From Polynucleobacter sp. 80A-SIGWE (lineage in GTDB: Bacteria > Pseudomonadota > Gammaproteobacteria > Burkholderiales > Burkholderiaceae): a DNA stretch of 64,000 bases. Under the pieces are notes generated by a model. That model made no database searches. It saw only the letters and a list, made by a program, of their open reading frames with translations, and was not told where the DNA came from. Position numbers and translations under genes: made by a program. Shown in pieces: positions 42,714 to 52,068 of this stretch. Position 1 is the stretch's first letter. The number at the start of each line of letters is the position of its first letter. The stretch spans positions 620,001 to 684,000 of the forward strand of contig NZ_JACVOR010000001.1 in NCBI RefSeq assembly GCF_018882295.1, in the 5' to 3' direction.

Positions 42714-42747
42714 AAAAGAAAAGGGACCGCATTTCTGTGATCCCTTT
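42714..42747 (-). terminator. Intrinsic terminator of the alpha/beta hydrolase gene
   Basis: Read on the minus strand, AAAGGGATCAC pairs with GCGGTCCCTTT (one mismatch and one G-U) and is followed by TCTTTT. Confidence 0.7.
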
Positions 42748-42770
42748 GAGTTACTGGTGAGCCCGGCTAG

Positions 42771-43679
42771 TTAATCTTTTTGCAGGAATACATTAACGGT
42801 TTCTGAAAGTTTCTTATAGCTTTGGAATAAGAATGCATGCCCGCCTTCATAAAAGGCCAGCCAAGCAAAAGGAATTTGATTGGCGATTACGACTGAGTTT
42901 TTGGGATTGTCGATGATATCTTCACGACCATCTGCAACTAGAACAGGAACTTTAATATTCTTTAAGTCCTTGTAATTTTGATTGTCTGCATCCCACAGGG
43001 TAATGCGAGCACGAACTTGGCGCGCCTTTGTTTCCTTGGATACTATAAAGTCGTCAGGGATAGTTCCTGCAGCTTTTGCTGCTGCCCACCTCTCGTATAC
43101 AACCTTAGCAGCTGCTTTGCCTTCAGGCGTTATTGGGAATAGCAACTCGAAATTCTCCATCGGAGAAAGGTTTGGATTATTTAATTCCTCGCCAACTTTT
43201 TTATTGATGGCAATTTGATATTTTCCACCTGGATTCGGGGCGCACAGAATTACTTTGTTGATTAGCTCCGGGTGTCTGATAACCAGTTGTTGTCCAATCC
43301 GGGCACCCATTGACCAGGAGAATACGTTGACCTTTTTAAAGCCCAGTGCTTTGACTAGACCCGCGGCATCATCTGCCATTTGCGGAATGGTGGTGTTATT
43401 TTCTTTAGTATCAGTAGAGAGTCCGGCGCCACGATTATCAAAAATAATGAGCTGGTTATTCTTAGCTAACTCATCAAGAAGGGCTGGATCCCATGCACTC
43501 AAGGTGCCGGCATAACCCATAATCAGAATCATCGGATCGCCTTTGCCTTTGAGGTAATAGGCTAACTTCACACCATTAACTGGAGCATACTTAATTTCAG
43601 GCTTTTCTTGGGCTTGCGCTGGAATGCTTAGGCTCAGAGAGATGAAAAGGGTGGCAATAGTTAAATAAATGCTTCGCAT
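42771..43679 (-). CDS. Exported alpha/beta-hydrolase
   Basis: 302 residues from ATG 43679, chosen because MRSIYLTIATLFISLSLS through AQAQ is a good signal peptide; a start at 43724 would add 15 residues in front. Hydrolase landmarks: oxyanion-hole region LIMGYAGT, nucleophile elbow FSWSMGARIG (GxSxG variant W-S-M-G), acid in VADGREDIID and catalytic His in YEGGHAFLFQ. It acts in the periplasm on an ester or similar bond; the substrate is not indicated. Confidence 0.82.
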   Translation of the reverse strand: MRSIYLTIATLFISLSLSIPAQAQEKPEIKYAPVNGVKLAYYLKGKGDPMILIMGYAGTLSAWDPALLDELAKNNQLIIFDNRGAGLSTDTKENNTTIPQMADDAAGLVKALGFKKVNVFSWSMGARIGQQLVIRHPELINKVILCAPNPGGKYQIAINKKVGEELNNPNLSPMENFELLFPITPEGKAAAKVVYERWAAAKAAGTIPDDFIVSKETKARQVRARITLWDADNQNYKDLKNIKVPVLVADGREDIIDNPKNSVVIANQIPFAWLAFYEGGHAFLFQSYKKLSETVNVFLQKD

Positions 43680-43802
43680 AAGGGCGACATTTAAAAAAGG
43701 CGAGATCTTAACGATGGGCTTCATGGCGGTCTATTGTTTTGGATAAAGGGAAATATTAGCATTTGAAGGTCAGCTCAAGAAAACAGAGTGTTCCGGAAAT
43801 GA

Positions 43803-43826
43803 AAAAGCCACCCGAAGGTGGCTTTT
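43803..43826 (-). terminator. Intrinsic terminator of tRNA-Lys
   Basis: AAAAGCCACC (43803-43812), CGAA loop, GGTGGCTTTT (43817-43826); on the minus strand the U-tract follows the stem, directly after the tRNA. Confidence 0.88.
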
Positions 43827-43834
43827 GGTATTAC

Positions 43835-43910
43835 TGGTGGGTCGGGCGAGATTCGAACTCGCGACCAACGGATTAAAAGTCCGCTGCTCTACCGACTGAG
43901 CTACCGACCC
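43835..43910 (-). tRNA. tRNA-Lys, anticodon UUU
   Basis: A 76-base cloverleaf read on the minus strand: acceptor GGGTCGG pairs with CCGACCC, D-arm GCTC/GAGC, anticodon stem CGGAC/GTCCG-type with loop CTTTTAA giving anticodon TTT, TpsiC arm with GTTCGAATC, and an encoded CCA end. A hairpin terminator follows. Confidence 0.96.
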
Positions 43911-43996
43911 AGTAAGACAGAAATTATAGCAAGAACTTGGTTTGACTTCCCTCGGTTTGCTGGGTTTTCCCTCTACGCCTTGTAGTTACAAGAGCG

Positions 43997-45334
43997 CTAC
44001 GCGTTTGCCCGTCTTGCTACCGGTGGGTTTTTTGAGAAATAGTCCTTAATTCCCCTCAAGATTGCCTCCGCAATGCGGTCTTGGTAGGCGTCGTCATTGA
44101 GGCGAGCTTCCTCCTGGGGGTTACTGATAAAGGCAGTTTCTACCAAGATGGATGGGATATCGGGGGCCTTAAGAACCGCAAAGCTGGCTTGCTCAACTTT
44201 GGCTTTATGTAATGGGGCAAAACCACTAATTTGCTTGAGGATCGATGTGCCTACCTGAAGTGAGTCTTTGATCTGGGCGGTGGTCGACATATCCAGCAAT
44301 AAATTCGCAACCTGTTTATCTTGCGTCTTGATATTGATGCCACCAATTAAGTCGGAAGCATTTTCTTTATTGGCCATCCAGCGCGCTGTTGTGCTACTGG
44401 CACCCATTTGGGATAGGGCAAAAACTGATGCTCCTTTTGCCCTGGGTTCAATAAAGGCGTCAGCATGAATGGAAACAAATAGATCCGCCTCTACTCGGCG
44501 TGCTTTTTGTACGCGAGTATGCAGAGGTACAAAGTAATCGCCATCTCTGGTGAGAAATGGGCGCATGTATGGATCATTTTCAATCTTGTCACGCAAGCGT
44601 TTGGCAATCGAGAGCACTACATGCTTTTCTTTAGAGCCCATAGTGCCAATTGCGCCCGGATCTTCTCCACCATGACCAGCATCGATTGCAATAGTAATAA
44701 GGCGCTTATGTTTTGCTTGAGCAGGCGGCTCTTTTACATCCGGAATTGCTTGAGCCACCGGAGCCTTTGGAGCCTCTTTTTCTTTCTTGGTGGCGAACTG
44801 TGCAATCAGGTCAATTTCTTCATTGGCTTTTTCTAGAGCACTTTCTTTGCGCGCGCTGCTCTTGACTAATTCCATCAAAGGGTCGGGCGGAATGGCTGGG
44901 TAGAGATCCAGCACCATGCGGTATTGATATTCCGCAATAGGATCTAGCGTAAAGAGCTGAGGTTTCACTGGCTCCTTAAGGTCAAATACCAAGCGCACCA
45001 GTCCAGGCTGGAATTGACCCACTCGAATTTGTGAAACATAAGGATCATTCGGTTTGACCTTGGCAACCAAGTCTTTCAGGGTGGAATTCAATTCCATGCC
45101 TTGAACATCGACTACTAGACGATCGGGATTCGTGAGTAATTGTTGTGTAATCGGCAATGCTTTATCTGACTCCAGGGTGATGCGCGTGTAATCCTCTGCT
45201 GGCCAAATACGTACGCCCAAGATCTTGGCGCCCCAAGCGATCTCTGCCTCGCTGAAAAAGAGGATGAAGCCCAACATCTTTGCTGAAGTCTTGAGATGCT
45301 TTCTTCTGGAGGAATTAATCAGGGGCTTGCTCAT
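43997..45334 (-). CDS. amiC: N-acetylmuramoyl-L-alanine amidase, AmiC type
   Basis: 445 residues. The N-terminus carries SSRRKHLKTSAKMLGF, a twin-arginine-like signal as in E. coli AmiC. Then an AMIN domain (about 38-140, septal peptidoglycan targeting), a low-complexity linker, and an Amidase_3 domain (about 215-435) with Zn ligands in IDAGHGGEDPGAIG and SIHADAF and the catalytic Glu in VETAFISNPQEE. It splits septal peptidoglycan during division. It starts 2 bases after tsaE, with which it is co-transcribed. Confidence 0.93.
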   Translation of the reverse strand: MSKPLINSSRRKHLKTSAKMLGFILFFSEAEIAWGAKILGVRIWPAEDYTRITLESDKALPITQQLLTNPDRLVVDVQGMELNSTLKDLVAKVKPNDPYVSQIRVGQFQPGLVRLVFDLKEPVKPQLFTLDPIAEYQYRMVLDLYPAIPPDPLMELVKSSARKESALEKANEEIDLIAQFATKKEKEAPKAPVAQAIPDVKEPPAQAKHKRLITIAIDAGHGGEDPGAIGTMGSKEKHVVLSIAKRLRDKIENDPYMRPFLTRDGDYFVPLHTRVQKARRVEADLFVSIHADAFIEPRAKGASVFALSQMGASSTTARWMANKENASDLIGGINIKTQDKQVANLLLDMSTTAQIKDSLQVGTSILKQISGFAPLHKAKVEQASFAVLKAPDIPSILVETAFISNPQEEARLNDDAYQDRIAEAILRGIKDYFSKNPPVARRANA

Positions 45335-45336
45335 CT

Positions 45337-45867
45337 CTATTGGGTTTGCATCTTTTCGATAACAGCTATGCCCTGGCTAGAGTTTGCTTTGAAGCTAAGG
45401 TTTCTTGCGTTCTCATCATCGCCAGCAATGAGATGAATTTCAATATCAAAAGCGGGCAGGGTGCCTTCGGCTTTTTCTGGCCACTCCACTAAACAAAATC
45501 CGGGCTCATCAAAATGTTCTGCAAAGCCAGCCTCTTGCCATTCCAGTGAATCCCGCATGCGGTAGAGGTCGAAGTGGTGGGCTGTGATATTAGTAGCGGT
45601 GGATGGATTGCTGCTATTGATTTGAATGGGATATGGCTCACACAAGGTATAGGTAGGACTCTTGACGCGACCCTCGTATCCCAGGGCTTGTATTAGATGG
45701 CGAGCAAAGGTGGTCTTGCCGGCCCCCAGATCGCCCTCTAGGGAGATATTGAGGTGTGTGCTGTGAACTGCTTCGAAAAGATGGCTAAGGCTGCTGGCAA
45801 GCTTTTTCGCTAAAGCAGTGGTATCCGCTTCTTGCCTACAATATTGATTAAATGAATTCTGAGCCAT
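45337..45867 (-). CDS. tsaE: tRNA threonylcarbamoyladenosine biosynthesis ATPase
   Basis: 176 residues with the Walker A loop GDLGAGKTTF (45-54), the TsaE motif SPTYTLCEPY and the Walker-B-like HHFDLYRM followed by LVEWPEKA. With TsaB and TsaD it helps make t6A37 in ANN-decoding tRNAs. Operon with amiC; divergent from queG across 43 bases. Confidence 0.94.
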   Translation of the reverse strand: MAQNSFNQYCRQEADTTALAKKLASSLSHLFEAVHSTHLNISLEGDLGAGKTTFARHLIQALGYEGRVKSPTYTLCEPYPIQINSSNPSTATNITAHHFDLYRMRDSLEWQEAGFAEHFDEPGFCLVEWPEKAEGTLPAFDIEIHLIAGDDENARNLSFKANSSQGIAVIEKMQTQ

Positions 45868-45910
45868 TTGCCTAGTTTATTCAATTATTAAGCTACATTC
45901 TGTATTCCTA

Positions 45911-47005
45911 ATGACTTCTTCCCAAATACCGAACCCTGTTGATCAGGCCAATCTTCGCGAATGGCTGGATGAACAGTCTCGTTCATTGGGTTTTGATGGA
46001 TTGCGTATTACTGATACCCATCTTGGATCGGCCACAGAGCGGCTTCACGAGTGGTTGGAGCAGGGGCGTCATGGCGAAATGGAATACATGGCTAGGCATG
46101 CCAATGTACGCTCTGATCCGGGCATGCTAGTTCCAGGAGCTGTCAGGGTAATCTGCGTCACCATGAATTACCTATCACCCGCAATTGATTTTGACCATGA
46201 GTGGGATAGATTGAGAGATCCCACTCAAGCTGTGGTCTCGATGTATGCTCGAGGGCGCGACTATCACAAGGTCATGCGCAATCGTTTGCAAGAATTTGCG
46301 CAGTTGATTGAAAAGAAAATTGGATCGTTTGGTTATCGTGTCTTTACGGATTCAGCGCCATTGATGGAGGTCGAGTTGGCTCGTAAGGCCGGCCTGGGGT
46401 GGCGAGGTAAACATACATTACTGCTCAATCGCGAATTCGGATCGACATTCTTTTTGGGAGAAATCCTAGTCGATGTTCCCCTACCGATTGATCAAGAAGA
46501 AGAATCGCATTGCGGAACTTGCCAAGCATGTATTGATGTTTGTCCAACACAGGCAATTACTGCGCCTTACCAATTAGATGCGCGACGTTGCATCTCCTAT
46601 TTGACGATTGAAAATCCGGATGCCATTCCGGTAGAGTTTCGTAGGGCGATGGGTAATCGCGTTTACGGATGCGATGACTGCCAATTGATTTGCCCTTGGA
46701 ATAAATTTGCGCAACGATCTGCCTTGCCAGATTTTGCTGAGCGTCATGGTCTTGGTAGAGCAAGTCTCTTGCAACTATGGTCTTGGACTGAAGATGAGTT
46801 TGAGAAGCGCCACGAGGGCAGCGCCATTCGCCGTATCGGTTATTCTCGCTGGCGCAGAAACTTGGCGGTCGCTATAGGTAATGCTTTGGCTGAGAACACT
46901 GTGCCTGAGGCAGATAAAGACTTGCTGCGAAAAGCTCTGCGTGATGCTTTGCCCATGGCAGATGTCTTAGTAGCTGAGCATATTGACTGGGCGCTAGGTT
47001 CTTAA
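45911..47005 (+). CDS. queG: Epoxyqueuosine reductase
   Basis: 364 residues. N-terminal cobalamin-binding region with TDSAPLMEVELARKAGLGWRGKHTLL, then two 4Fe-4S motifs (CGTCQACIDVCPTQAI and CDDCQLICPWNKF with the linking Cys in ARRCISY). QueG reduces epoxyqueuosine to queuosine at tRNA position 34, using B12. The typical C-terminal tail is present. A single-gene unit divergent from tsaE. Confidence 0.95.
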   Translation: MTSSQIPNPVDQANLREWLDEQSRSLGFDGLRITDTHLGSATERLHEWLEQGRHGEMEYMARHANVRSDPGMLVPGAVRVICVTMNYLSPAIDFDHEWDRLRDPTQAVVSMYARGRDYHKVMRNRLQEFAQLIEKKIGSFGYRVFTDSAPLMEVELARKAGLGWRGKHTLLLNREFGSTFFLGEILVDVPLPIDQEEESHCGTCQACIDVCPTQAITAPYQLDARRCISYLTIENPDAIPVEFRRAMGNRVYGCDDCQLICPWNKFAQRSALPDFAERHGLGRASLLQLWSWTEDEFEKRHEGSAIRRIGYSRWRRNLAVAIGNALAENTVPEADKDLLRKALRDALPMADVLVAEHIDWALGS

Positions 47006-47049
47006 GCCCTCCTTACCAATTATGTTTCCATCTCACTTACAATGATTTC

Positions 47050-47835
47050 ATGTCATCAGCCGATCAACCCTATATGGACCCTAGCGAAATTGCTCTAGAG
47101 GGTTCGGCAGCACAGCGTTTTAAAAATCGCAGCGATGCTTTCTGGACTGGCATTCGGGATGCTGCAGGCGCGCCAGCCATGGTCTTATTTGCTGGCATGG
47201 TGGGCTTTGGAGCAATGGGTAAAACCAATGGCTTAGATGTTTGGTTTACTGGGGCGACTAGTTTCTTAATGTTTGCCTTGCCTGGCCAAGTAGTTTTGTT
47301 GGAGATGGCGATCACTGGATCATCAGTCTTGGCAATCATTTTGGCAGTCTCTCTGACGTCTACTCGCTTTATCACGATGACGGTAACCCTCTTTCCGCAG
47401 TTCCACGAAAAAGATCGCAATCATCGCCTCTACGCTTCGGTGCATTTGTTGGCAATGACTGCTTGGGCTATCTCGATGCGCGAGTTTCAGACGATGGAAG
47501 CAAAACATCGCCTAAGCTACTTTGTTGGATTGGGATTGTTGTGTTGGTTAATCTCTATCCCGGGAACTATCTTGGGGTATTTTCTGGCCGGCATGGTTCC
47601 GGCTGCAATCACACTTGGTCTTGTCTTTATCAACCCATTATTCTTTTTGCTGACCTTTACCGAGGTAAAGCCTTGGATTAATCGGATTGCGATTGGCTTA
47701 GGATTTGTGCTCGGGCCTTTTTTCTTTATCTTAGACCGTGATACCAGCTTGCTCACTACTGGCTTGGTAGCGGGTACGGCTGCTTACTTCTTTGATCGCA
47801 AAGTATTGCGTAAGAAAGCAGGGGTCATTAGCTGA
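47050..47835 (+). CDS. azlC: AzlC-family branched-chain amino acid exporter, large subunit
   Basis: 261 residues with about seven hydrophobic helices and the AzlC opening RSDAFWTGIRDAAGAPAMVLFAGMVGFGAMG. With AzlD it exports branched-chain amino acids or analogues. Its TGA shares a base with the ATG of azlD (TGATG), so the two subunits are translationally coupled. No Lrp-type regulator is adjacent. Confidence 0.88.
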   Translation: MSSADQPYMDPSEIALEGSAAQRFKNRSDAFWTGIRDAAGAPAMVLFAGMVGFGAMGKTNGLDVWFTGATSFLMFALPGQVVLLEMAITGSSVLAIILAVSLTSTRFITMTVTLFPQFHEKDRNHRLYASVHLLAMTAWAISMREFQTMEAKHRLSYFVGLGLLCWLISIPGTILGYFLAGMVPAAITLGLVFINPLFFLLTFTEVKPWINRIAIGLGFVLGPFFFILDRDTSLLTTGLVAGTAAYFFDRKVLRKKAGVIS

Positions 47836-48176
47836 TGAATGCCGCTCTTCAAGGATGGGGTTTATGGATTGCCCTAGCGGGCGCCACAATCGGGACCTAC
47901 TTCTGTCGCGCGATTGGTGTCCTACTCGCAAAACGAATTAATCAAGATAGCGAGATCTTTCGCTGGCTTGCAGCGGTAACTTATGCAATGGTTGCCGCCT
48001 TAGTTGTCAGAATGATTTTGATGCCGATTGGTCTTCTAGCAACCGTCCCTGTATGGATTCGGATTCTCATTTGCGTGCTCAGTATCGGCGTGATGGTTTC
48101 TAAGCCAACACGCCGTCTCGTCCCAGCCTTATTGACTGGAACGCTCTTGATGCTCGCTTACGGCGTAATGCGCTAA
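47835..48176 (+). CDS. azlD: AzlD-family small subunit of the branched-chain amino acid exporter
   Basis: 113 residues with four hydrophobic helices, typical for AzlD (GTYFCRAIGVLLAKRI, AAVTYAMVAALVVRMIL, PTRRLVPALLTGTLLMLAYG). It starts on the last base of the azlC stop codon. It converges on the FAD/Fe-S oxidase gene. Confidence 0.86.
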   Translation: MNAALQGWGLWIALAGATIGTYFCRAIGVLLAKRINQDSEIFRWLAAVTYAMVAALVVRMILMPIGLLATVPVWIRILICVLSIGVMVSKPTRRLVPALLTGTLLMLAYGVMR

Positions 48177-48199
48177 GTCAATCGCCTCAGTAATTTGGT

Positions 48200-51100
48200 T
48201 TAGAGATGGGCTGCCAAAATTTTGGCAATGTGTACGGCGTCTCTTTGTGTGCCATCAGCAATTTGGTGGCGACAGCTTGTCCCATCTGCAACGACCCAAC
48301 TATCTGGCGCTTTCCGTATTGCGGGCAATAGACTAGCTTCTGCCATTTGCTTAGACACTGCAATGTGCTCTGCCTCATAACCAAAACTTCCAGCCATGCC
48401 GCAACAAGAAGACTCAATGAGTTTGGGCTCCGCATTAGGGATCAGCTTTAAGAGTTCCATTGCTGGTGTAACAGCGGCAAATGATTTTTGATGGCAATGT
48501 CCATGAAATAAGACGGGGCGCGAAGCAGGTTTTAATTGCAGCTTGAGCTTCCCACTCTTTACTTCGCTAGCCAAGAACTCTTCTAAAAGCTGTACATGCT
48601 GACTTACAGCAACTGCGCGTTCACCAAAACCCATCACCAATGCTTCATCCTTTAAGGTAAAGAGGCATGAAGGCTCGAGACCAATAATCGGGATGTCTTT
48701 TTCAGCAAATGGGGCAAGATGATTTACCAATTCATCTAGGCTAGCTTTGGCCTTGTCAACCATACCGGCAGCTAAATAGGTGCGACCACAGCAGAATTCC
48801 TTAGAGCAGGTGTTTTGTGTTGAGTCTGATTTTGAGTTTTCTTTATCCAGGCTTTTCTGAGGAATATGTACACGATATCCAGCGGCTTTCAGAACTGCTA
48901 ATGCAGCTTGTAAGTTTTCATCTTCGAAGTAAGCGTTGAAAGTGTCAGCTAAAAGTACCACGCCCTTATTACCATTTGTATCAGTCTTACTCAGCTCCGC
49001 TGGCGTAAATTGATAGGGTGTAATAGCGCTCTTATTACTCCAGAATGTTTTGGCTTTCCAGATTGGCAGACTTCTTTGTGCGGAAATGCCCATGATCCAC
49101 TCTTGCAATTTAGCAATCGGCGCGATGTGGTTGCGAAGATTGAGTAGGGCAGGAAGGCCGGGAATACTGCTAATAATTGGGGCGTATTTAGGTAAATAGG
49201 CAACTGCTAAATCGCGCAGCGTATGACCGGTTCGCTTTTTATAGGCTGACAGAAACTCAATTTTCATCTTCGCCATATCAACGCCGGTAGGACATTCACG
49301 ACGGCAGGCTTTGCAACTGACACAGAGCTCCATTACTTCTTTAATGGCATCGCTTCCGAGTGGTGAACTTTCGTTTTTGATATCTAGTTGATTGGAGAGT
49401 GCGAGACGCAGGGTGTTGGCGCGACCACGGGTGAGGTGTTTTTCATCACGTGTAACCCGATAACTTGGGCACATCACTTCAGCATCGAACTTGCGGCAGT
49501 GACCATTGTTATTACACATCTCGACTGCTTTAGCTAAGCCCATCGCAGGGTCGCCACCAGTACCGGGCGCACTCGTTTCTTCTGTAACGGGATTGTTTTG
49601 CACATTCCATGCAGACCAATCTAATGCCGGTTGTAGTGGAATGACTTTATAGCTTGGCGGAAAGCGGAAGTTGCTAGCGTCATCCATCTTAGGTGGATCA
49701 ATGATCTTGCCAGGATTAAATAATCCATTCGGATCAAACGCATGCTTGATCTCTGCGAGAGCTTCAGTAATCTTGGGGCCAAACTGCCAAGAGATCCATT
49801 CGCCACGGCAGAGTCCATCACCGTGCTCACCGCTGTAGGCACCTTTGTATTTGCGAACAAGTGCTGAAGCCTCTTCTGCAACTGCCCGCATCTTTTGTGC
49901 CCCATCGCGACGCATATCTAAGATCGGGCGGACGTGGAGGGTGCCAACAGAGGCATGCGCATACCAGGTCCCACGTGAACCATATTTTGAAAATACATCT
50001 GTCAGTGCTTGGGTGTATTCAGCAAGACTTTCTAATGGGACTGCGCAGTCCTCAATGAAGCTGACTGGCTTTCCATCGCCCTTGAGGCTCATCATGATGT
50101 TCAGGCCTGCCTTGCGCACTTCCCATAAATTCTTTTGCAAGCCGGCATCAGGCATTGCAACTACTGAACCCGGAAGCCCTAGGTCACCCATGAGGCTTTG
50201 CAAGGACTTGAGTTTCTCGAGCAAGGGCGCATGCGCCTCTCCTGAGAACTCTACTAATAAAATGGCTTCAGGTGTTTGAGCATCAGCATCAATCAGCGCT
50301 GTCTCAATGGTTTTCTTGAAGCTTGGGTTGTGACGCGCTAAGTCAATCATAGTGCGATCCACCAATTCAACGGCGGTAGGCCCTAGTTTGACAATATGCT
50401 GAGCGCTGTCCATCGCCTTAAAGAAACTCGCGAAGTTCACCACTCCGAGCACCTTGTGTTGCGGCAAGGGTGCCAGTTTCAGTTCAAGCGATTTGAAGTA
50501 AGCCAAAGTACCTTCGCTGCCTACTAAGAGGTGCGCTAAATTGACGCTACCATCTTGAGTGTAAGGACGCTCACTTTGCGGATGGAACACATCGAGGTTA
50601 TATCCAGCAACACGTCTTAATACTTTCGGAAAGCGCGCTTCGATTTCAGGTTGGAGTGTATTAGCGAGGCCTTTTACAAAATCCCCCAGTTGTTTTGCGG
50701 CGCCAGAGCTATGTGCGTAATTGCCAAAGTTGGCGACCTGTCCATTTGCTAACCAGGCATCAATTCCTAAAACGTTGTGCACCATATTCCCATAGGCAAT
50801 GGATCGGCTACCACAAGAGTTGTTGCCTGCCATGCCACCAATCGTTGCCTGCCCAGCAGTAGAGACATCTACGGGATACCAAAGGCCGTGCGGCTTGAGA
50901 GCAGCGTTGAGGTGATCTAAAACAATGCCAGGCTCAACGACTGCAGTTGCCTTCTCTGGATCGGCATGCAAGAGTTTGCGAAAGTATTTAGTGTTATCAA
51001 TAACGAGTGCCGTACCTGTAGTCTGACCGCACTGACTAGTACCTCCGCCACGCGGCAGAACTGGGACACCTAGGTCAGCTGCAATTTGGATAGCGGTCGC

Positions 51101-51292
51101 AATATCTTCAGCAGTTTTCGGCACAAATACTGCAACAGGCATAGCTTGATAGATCGACGCATCGGTTGCATAACGTCCACGACTAGCCATGTCAGTCATG
51201 ACTTCACCGGTGGTTTCTTGTTTGAGTCGCTTTGCTAACTCTGCCTTATTAGCAACGAATTCCGGTAAGGGCAAATCCAGTGGCTTGTTCAT
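48200..51292 (-). CDS. FAD-linked oxidase with Fe-S (YdiJ-like D-2-hydroxyacid dehydrogenase)
   Basis: 1030 residues. FAD_binding_4 (about 45-270, LPRGGGTSQCGQTTG, TIGGMAGNNSCGSRS), FAD-oxidase_C (to about 540, SGEHGDGLCRGEW), ferredoxin-type clusters (CNNNGHCRKFDAEVMCPSYR, CVSCKACRRECP) and two CCG motifs (EFCCGRTYLAAG, SSCCGMAGSFG). The size matches E. coli YdiJ, which oxidises D-2-hydroxyglutarate and D-lactate. Its ATG overlaps the TGA of the upstream GntR gene. Divergence from a glyoxylate aminotransferase suggests glycolate or a related 2-hydroxyacid as substrate (inference). Confidence 0.9.
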   Translation of the reverse strand: MNKPLDLPLPEFVANKAELAKRLKQETTGEVMTDMASRGRYATDASIYQAMPVAVFVPKTAEDIATAIQIAADLGVPVLPRGGGTSQCGQTTGTALVIDNTKYFRKLLHADPEKATAVVEPGIVLDHLNAALKPHGLWYPVDVSTAGQATIGGMAGNNSCGSRSIAYGNMVHNVLGIDAWLANGQVANFGNYAHSSGAAKQLGDFVKGLANTLQPEIEARFPKVLRRVAGYNLDVFHPQSERPYTQDGSVNLAHLLVGSEGTLAYFKSLELKLAPLPQHKVLGVVNFASFFKAMDSAQHIVKLGPTAVELVDRTMIDLARHNPSFKKTIETALIDADAQTPEAILLVEFSGEAHAPLLEKLKSLQSLMGDLGLPGSVVAMPDAGLQKNLWEVRKAGLNIMMSLKGDGKPVSFIEDCAVPLESLAEYTQALTDVFSKYGSRGTWYAHASVGTLHVRPILDMRRDGAQKMRAVAEEASALVRKYKGAYSGEHGDGLCRGEWISWQFGPKITEALAEIKHAFDPNGLFNPGKIIDPPKMDDASNFRFPPSYKVIPLQPALDWSAWNVQNNPVTEETSAPGTGGDPAMGLAKAVEMCNNNGHCRKFDAEVMCPSYRVTRDEKHLTRGRANTLRLALSNQLDIKNESSPLGSDAIKEVMELCVSCKACRRECPTGVDMAKMKIEFLSAYKKRTGHTLRDLAVAYLPKYAPIISSIPGLPALLNLRNHIAPIAKLQEWIMGISAQRSLPIWKAKTFWSNKSAITPYQFTPAELSKTDTNGNKGVVLLADTFNAYFEDENLQAALAVLKAAGYRVHIPQKSLDKENSKSDSTQNTCSKEFCCGRTYLAAGMVDKAKASLDELVNHLAPFAEKDIPIIGLEPSCLFTLKDEALVMGFGERAVAVSQHVQLLEEFLASEVKSGKLKLQLKPASRPVLFHGHCHQKSFAAVTPAMELLKLIPNAEPKLIESSCCGMAGSFGYEAEHIAVSKQMAEASLLPAIRKAPDSWVVADGTSCRHQIADGTQRDAVHIAKILAAHL

Positions 51293-51972
51293 GCTGCAAC
51301 TTTCTCGTTAGATTCTGAGTCAACTAATTGAATAACCACATCACGCTTATTCATGACATGTTGCATCATGACTTTGCGCATACGTACGCTATCGCGCGCC
51401 TTTAGTGCATCCAACATTTCTTGATGTTCCCCAACAGCCTTTTCCCATTTCACGCCATCTTGATTGGAGCGAAAGCGGAGCGCCTCGATGCGCGCGTTAA
51501 CCTGAGTAAATAGCTGACTCAAGACGGGGTTGTTCGCAGCGTGATTAATTGCTTGATGAATCTTGAGATTGAGTCGGTAGTAGCTAGAGAGATCTCTGCG
51601 CGCATACGAGGCCATCATTTCATATTGAAGCGCTTCAAGTTCAATGAGCGCTTGATCGCTAATGTTTTGAGCTGCTAACTCCCCAGAGTAGCCCTCTAAG
51701 TTTGCGATCACATCAAAGGTGTGAATGATGTCGTCCCGAGTTAATTGCACTGCGATCGCACCACGATTGGCGATCAGTTCAACTAATCCATCGGCAGCCA
51801 GACGTCTAATCGCCTCGCGGATAGGGGTACGAGAAACATTGAGTTGCTCTGCCAACTCACGTTCATTCAGTTTGCTGCCGGGAGTGATCGCACCCTCCAC
51901 CAATAAAGATCGGAGCTTTTGAAAGGTCGCTTCGTGTAAGTTTTGGGTATTTGGAGGTGCTGTGAGCATCAT
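51289..51972 (-). CDS. GntR-family regulator, FadR/FCD subfamily
   Basis: About 227 residues from ATG 51972 (AAGG ribosome site); the longer frame to 52017 would cover the palindrome in front. The winged helix LRSLLVEGAITPGSKLNERELAEQLNVSRTPIREAIRRLAADGLVE is followed by a helical FCD ligand domain whose Asp/His metal or carboxylate ligands are visible (LKIHQAINHAANNPV, GEHQEMLDALKARD). It very likely controls its own operon with the FAD oxidase and the divergent aminotransferase, with a 2-hydroxyacid or glyoxylate as effector. Confidence 0.88.
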   Translation of the reverse strand: MMLTAPPNTQNLHEATFQKLRSLLVEGAITPGSKLNERELAEQLNVSRTPIREAIRRLAADGLVELIANRGAIAVQLTRDDIIHTFDVIANLEGYSGELAAQNISDQALIELEALQYEMMASYARRDLSSYYRLNLKIHQAINHAANNPVLSQLFTQVNARIEALRFRSNQDGVKWEKAVGEHQEMLDALKARDSVRMRKVMMQHVMNKRDVVIQLVDSESNEKVAA

Positions 51973-51983
51973 TTGAAATGCCT

Positions 51984-52003
51984 TAAATTTGTATACATAT
52001 TTA
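51984..52003. promoter_or_regulatory. Operator candidate 1 for the GntR regulator
   Basis: A 20-bp palindrome with 18 of 20 positions symmetrical, core TGTATACA (51990-51997) flanked by TAAAT/ATTTA. It lies 12 bp in front of the regulator's start. Confidence 0.72.
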
Positions 52004-52025
52004 CTATAACCCATCAATAAGGATA

Positions 52026-52052
52026 AATAAGGCTATAAAAGCCTTATTTTTT
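52026..52052 (+). terminator. Hairpin with T-tract in the divergent region
   Basis: AATAAGGC (52026-52033) and GCCTTATT (52041-52048) form a perfect 8-bp stem followed by T6 in the plus direction. It could stop rightward readthrough before the aminotransferase promoter, or act as an attenuator if transcription starts upstream of it. Confidence 0.55.
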
Positions 52053-52068
52053 ACTTATTTGATAAATA

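Noticed and set aside
49845-50279. 144-codon frame opposite the FAD-linked oxidase
   Set aside because: Antisense shadow of a well-supported gene with clear domain motifs; no family match.
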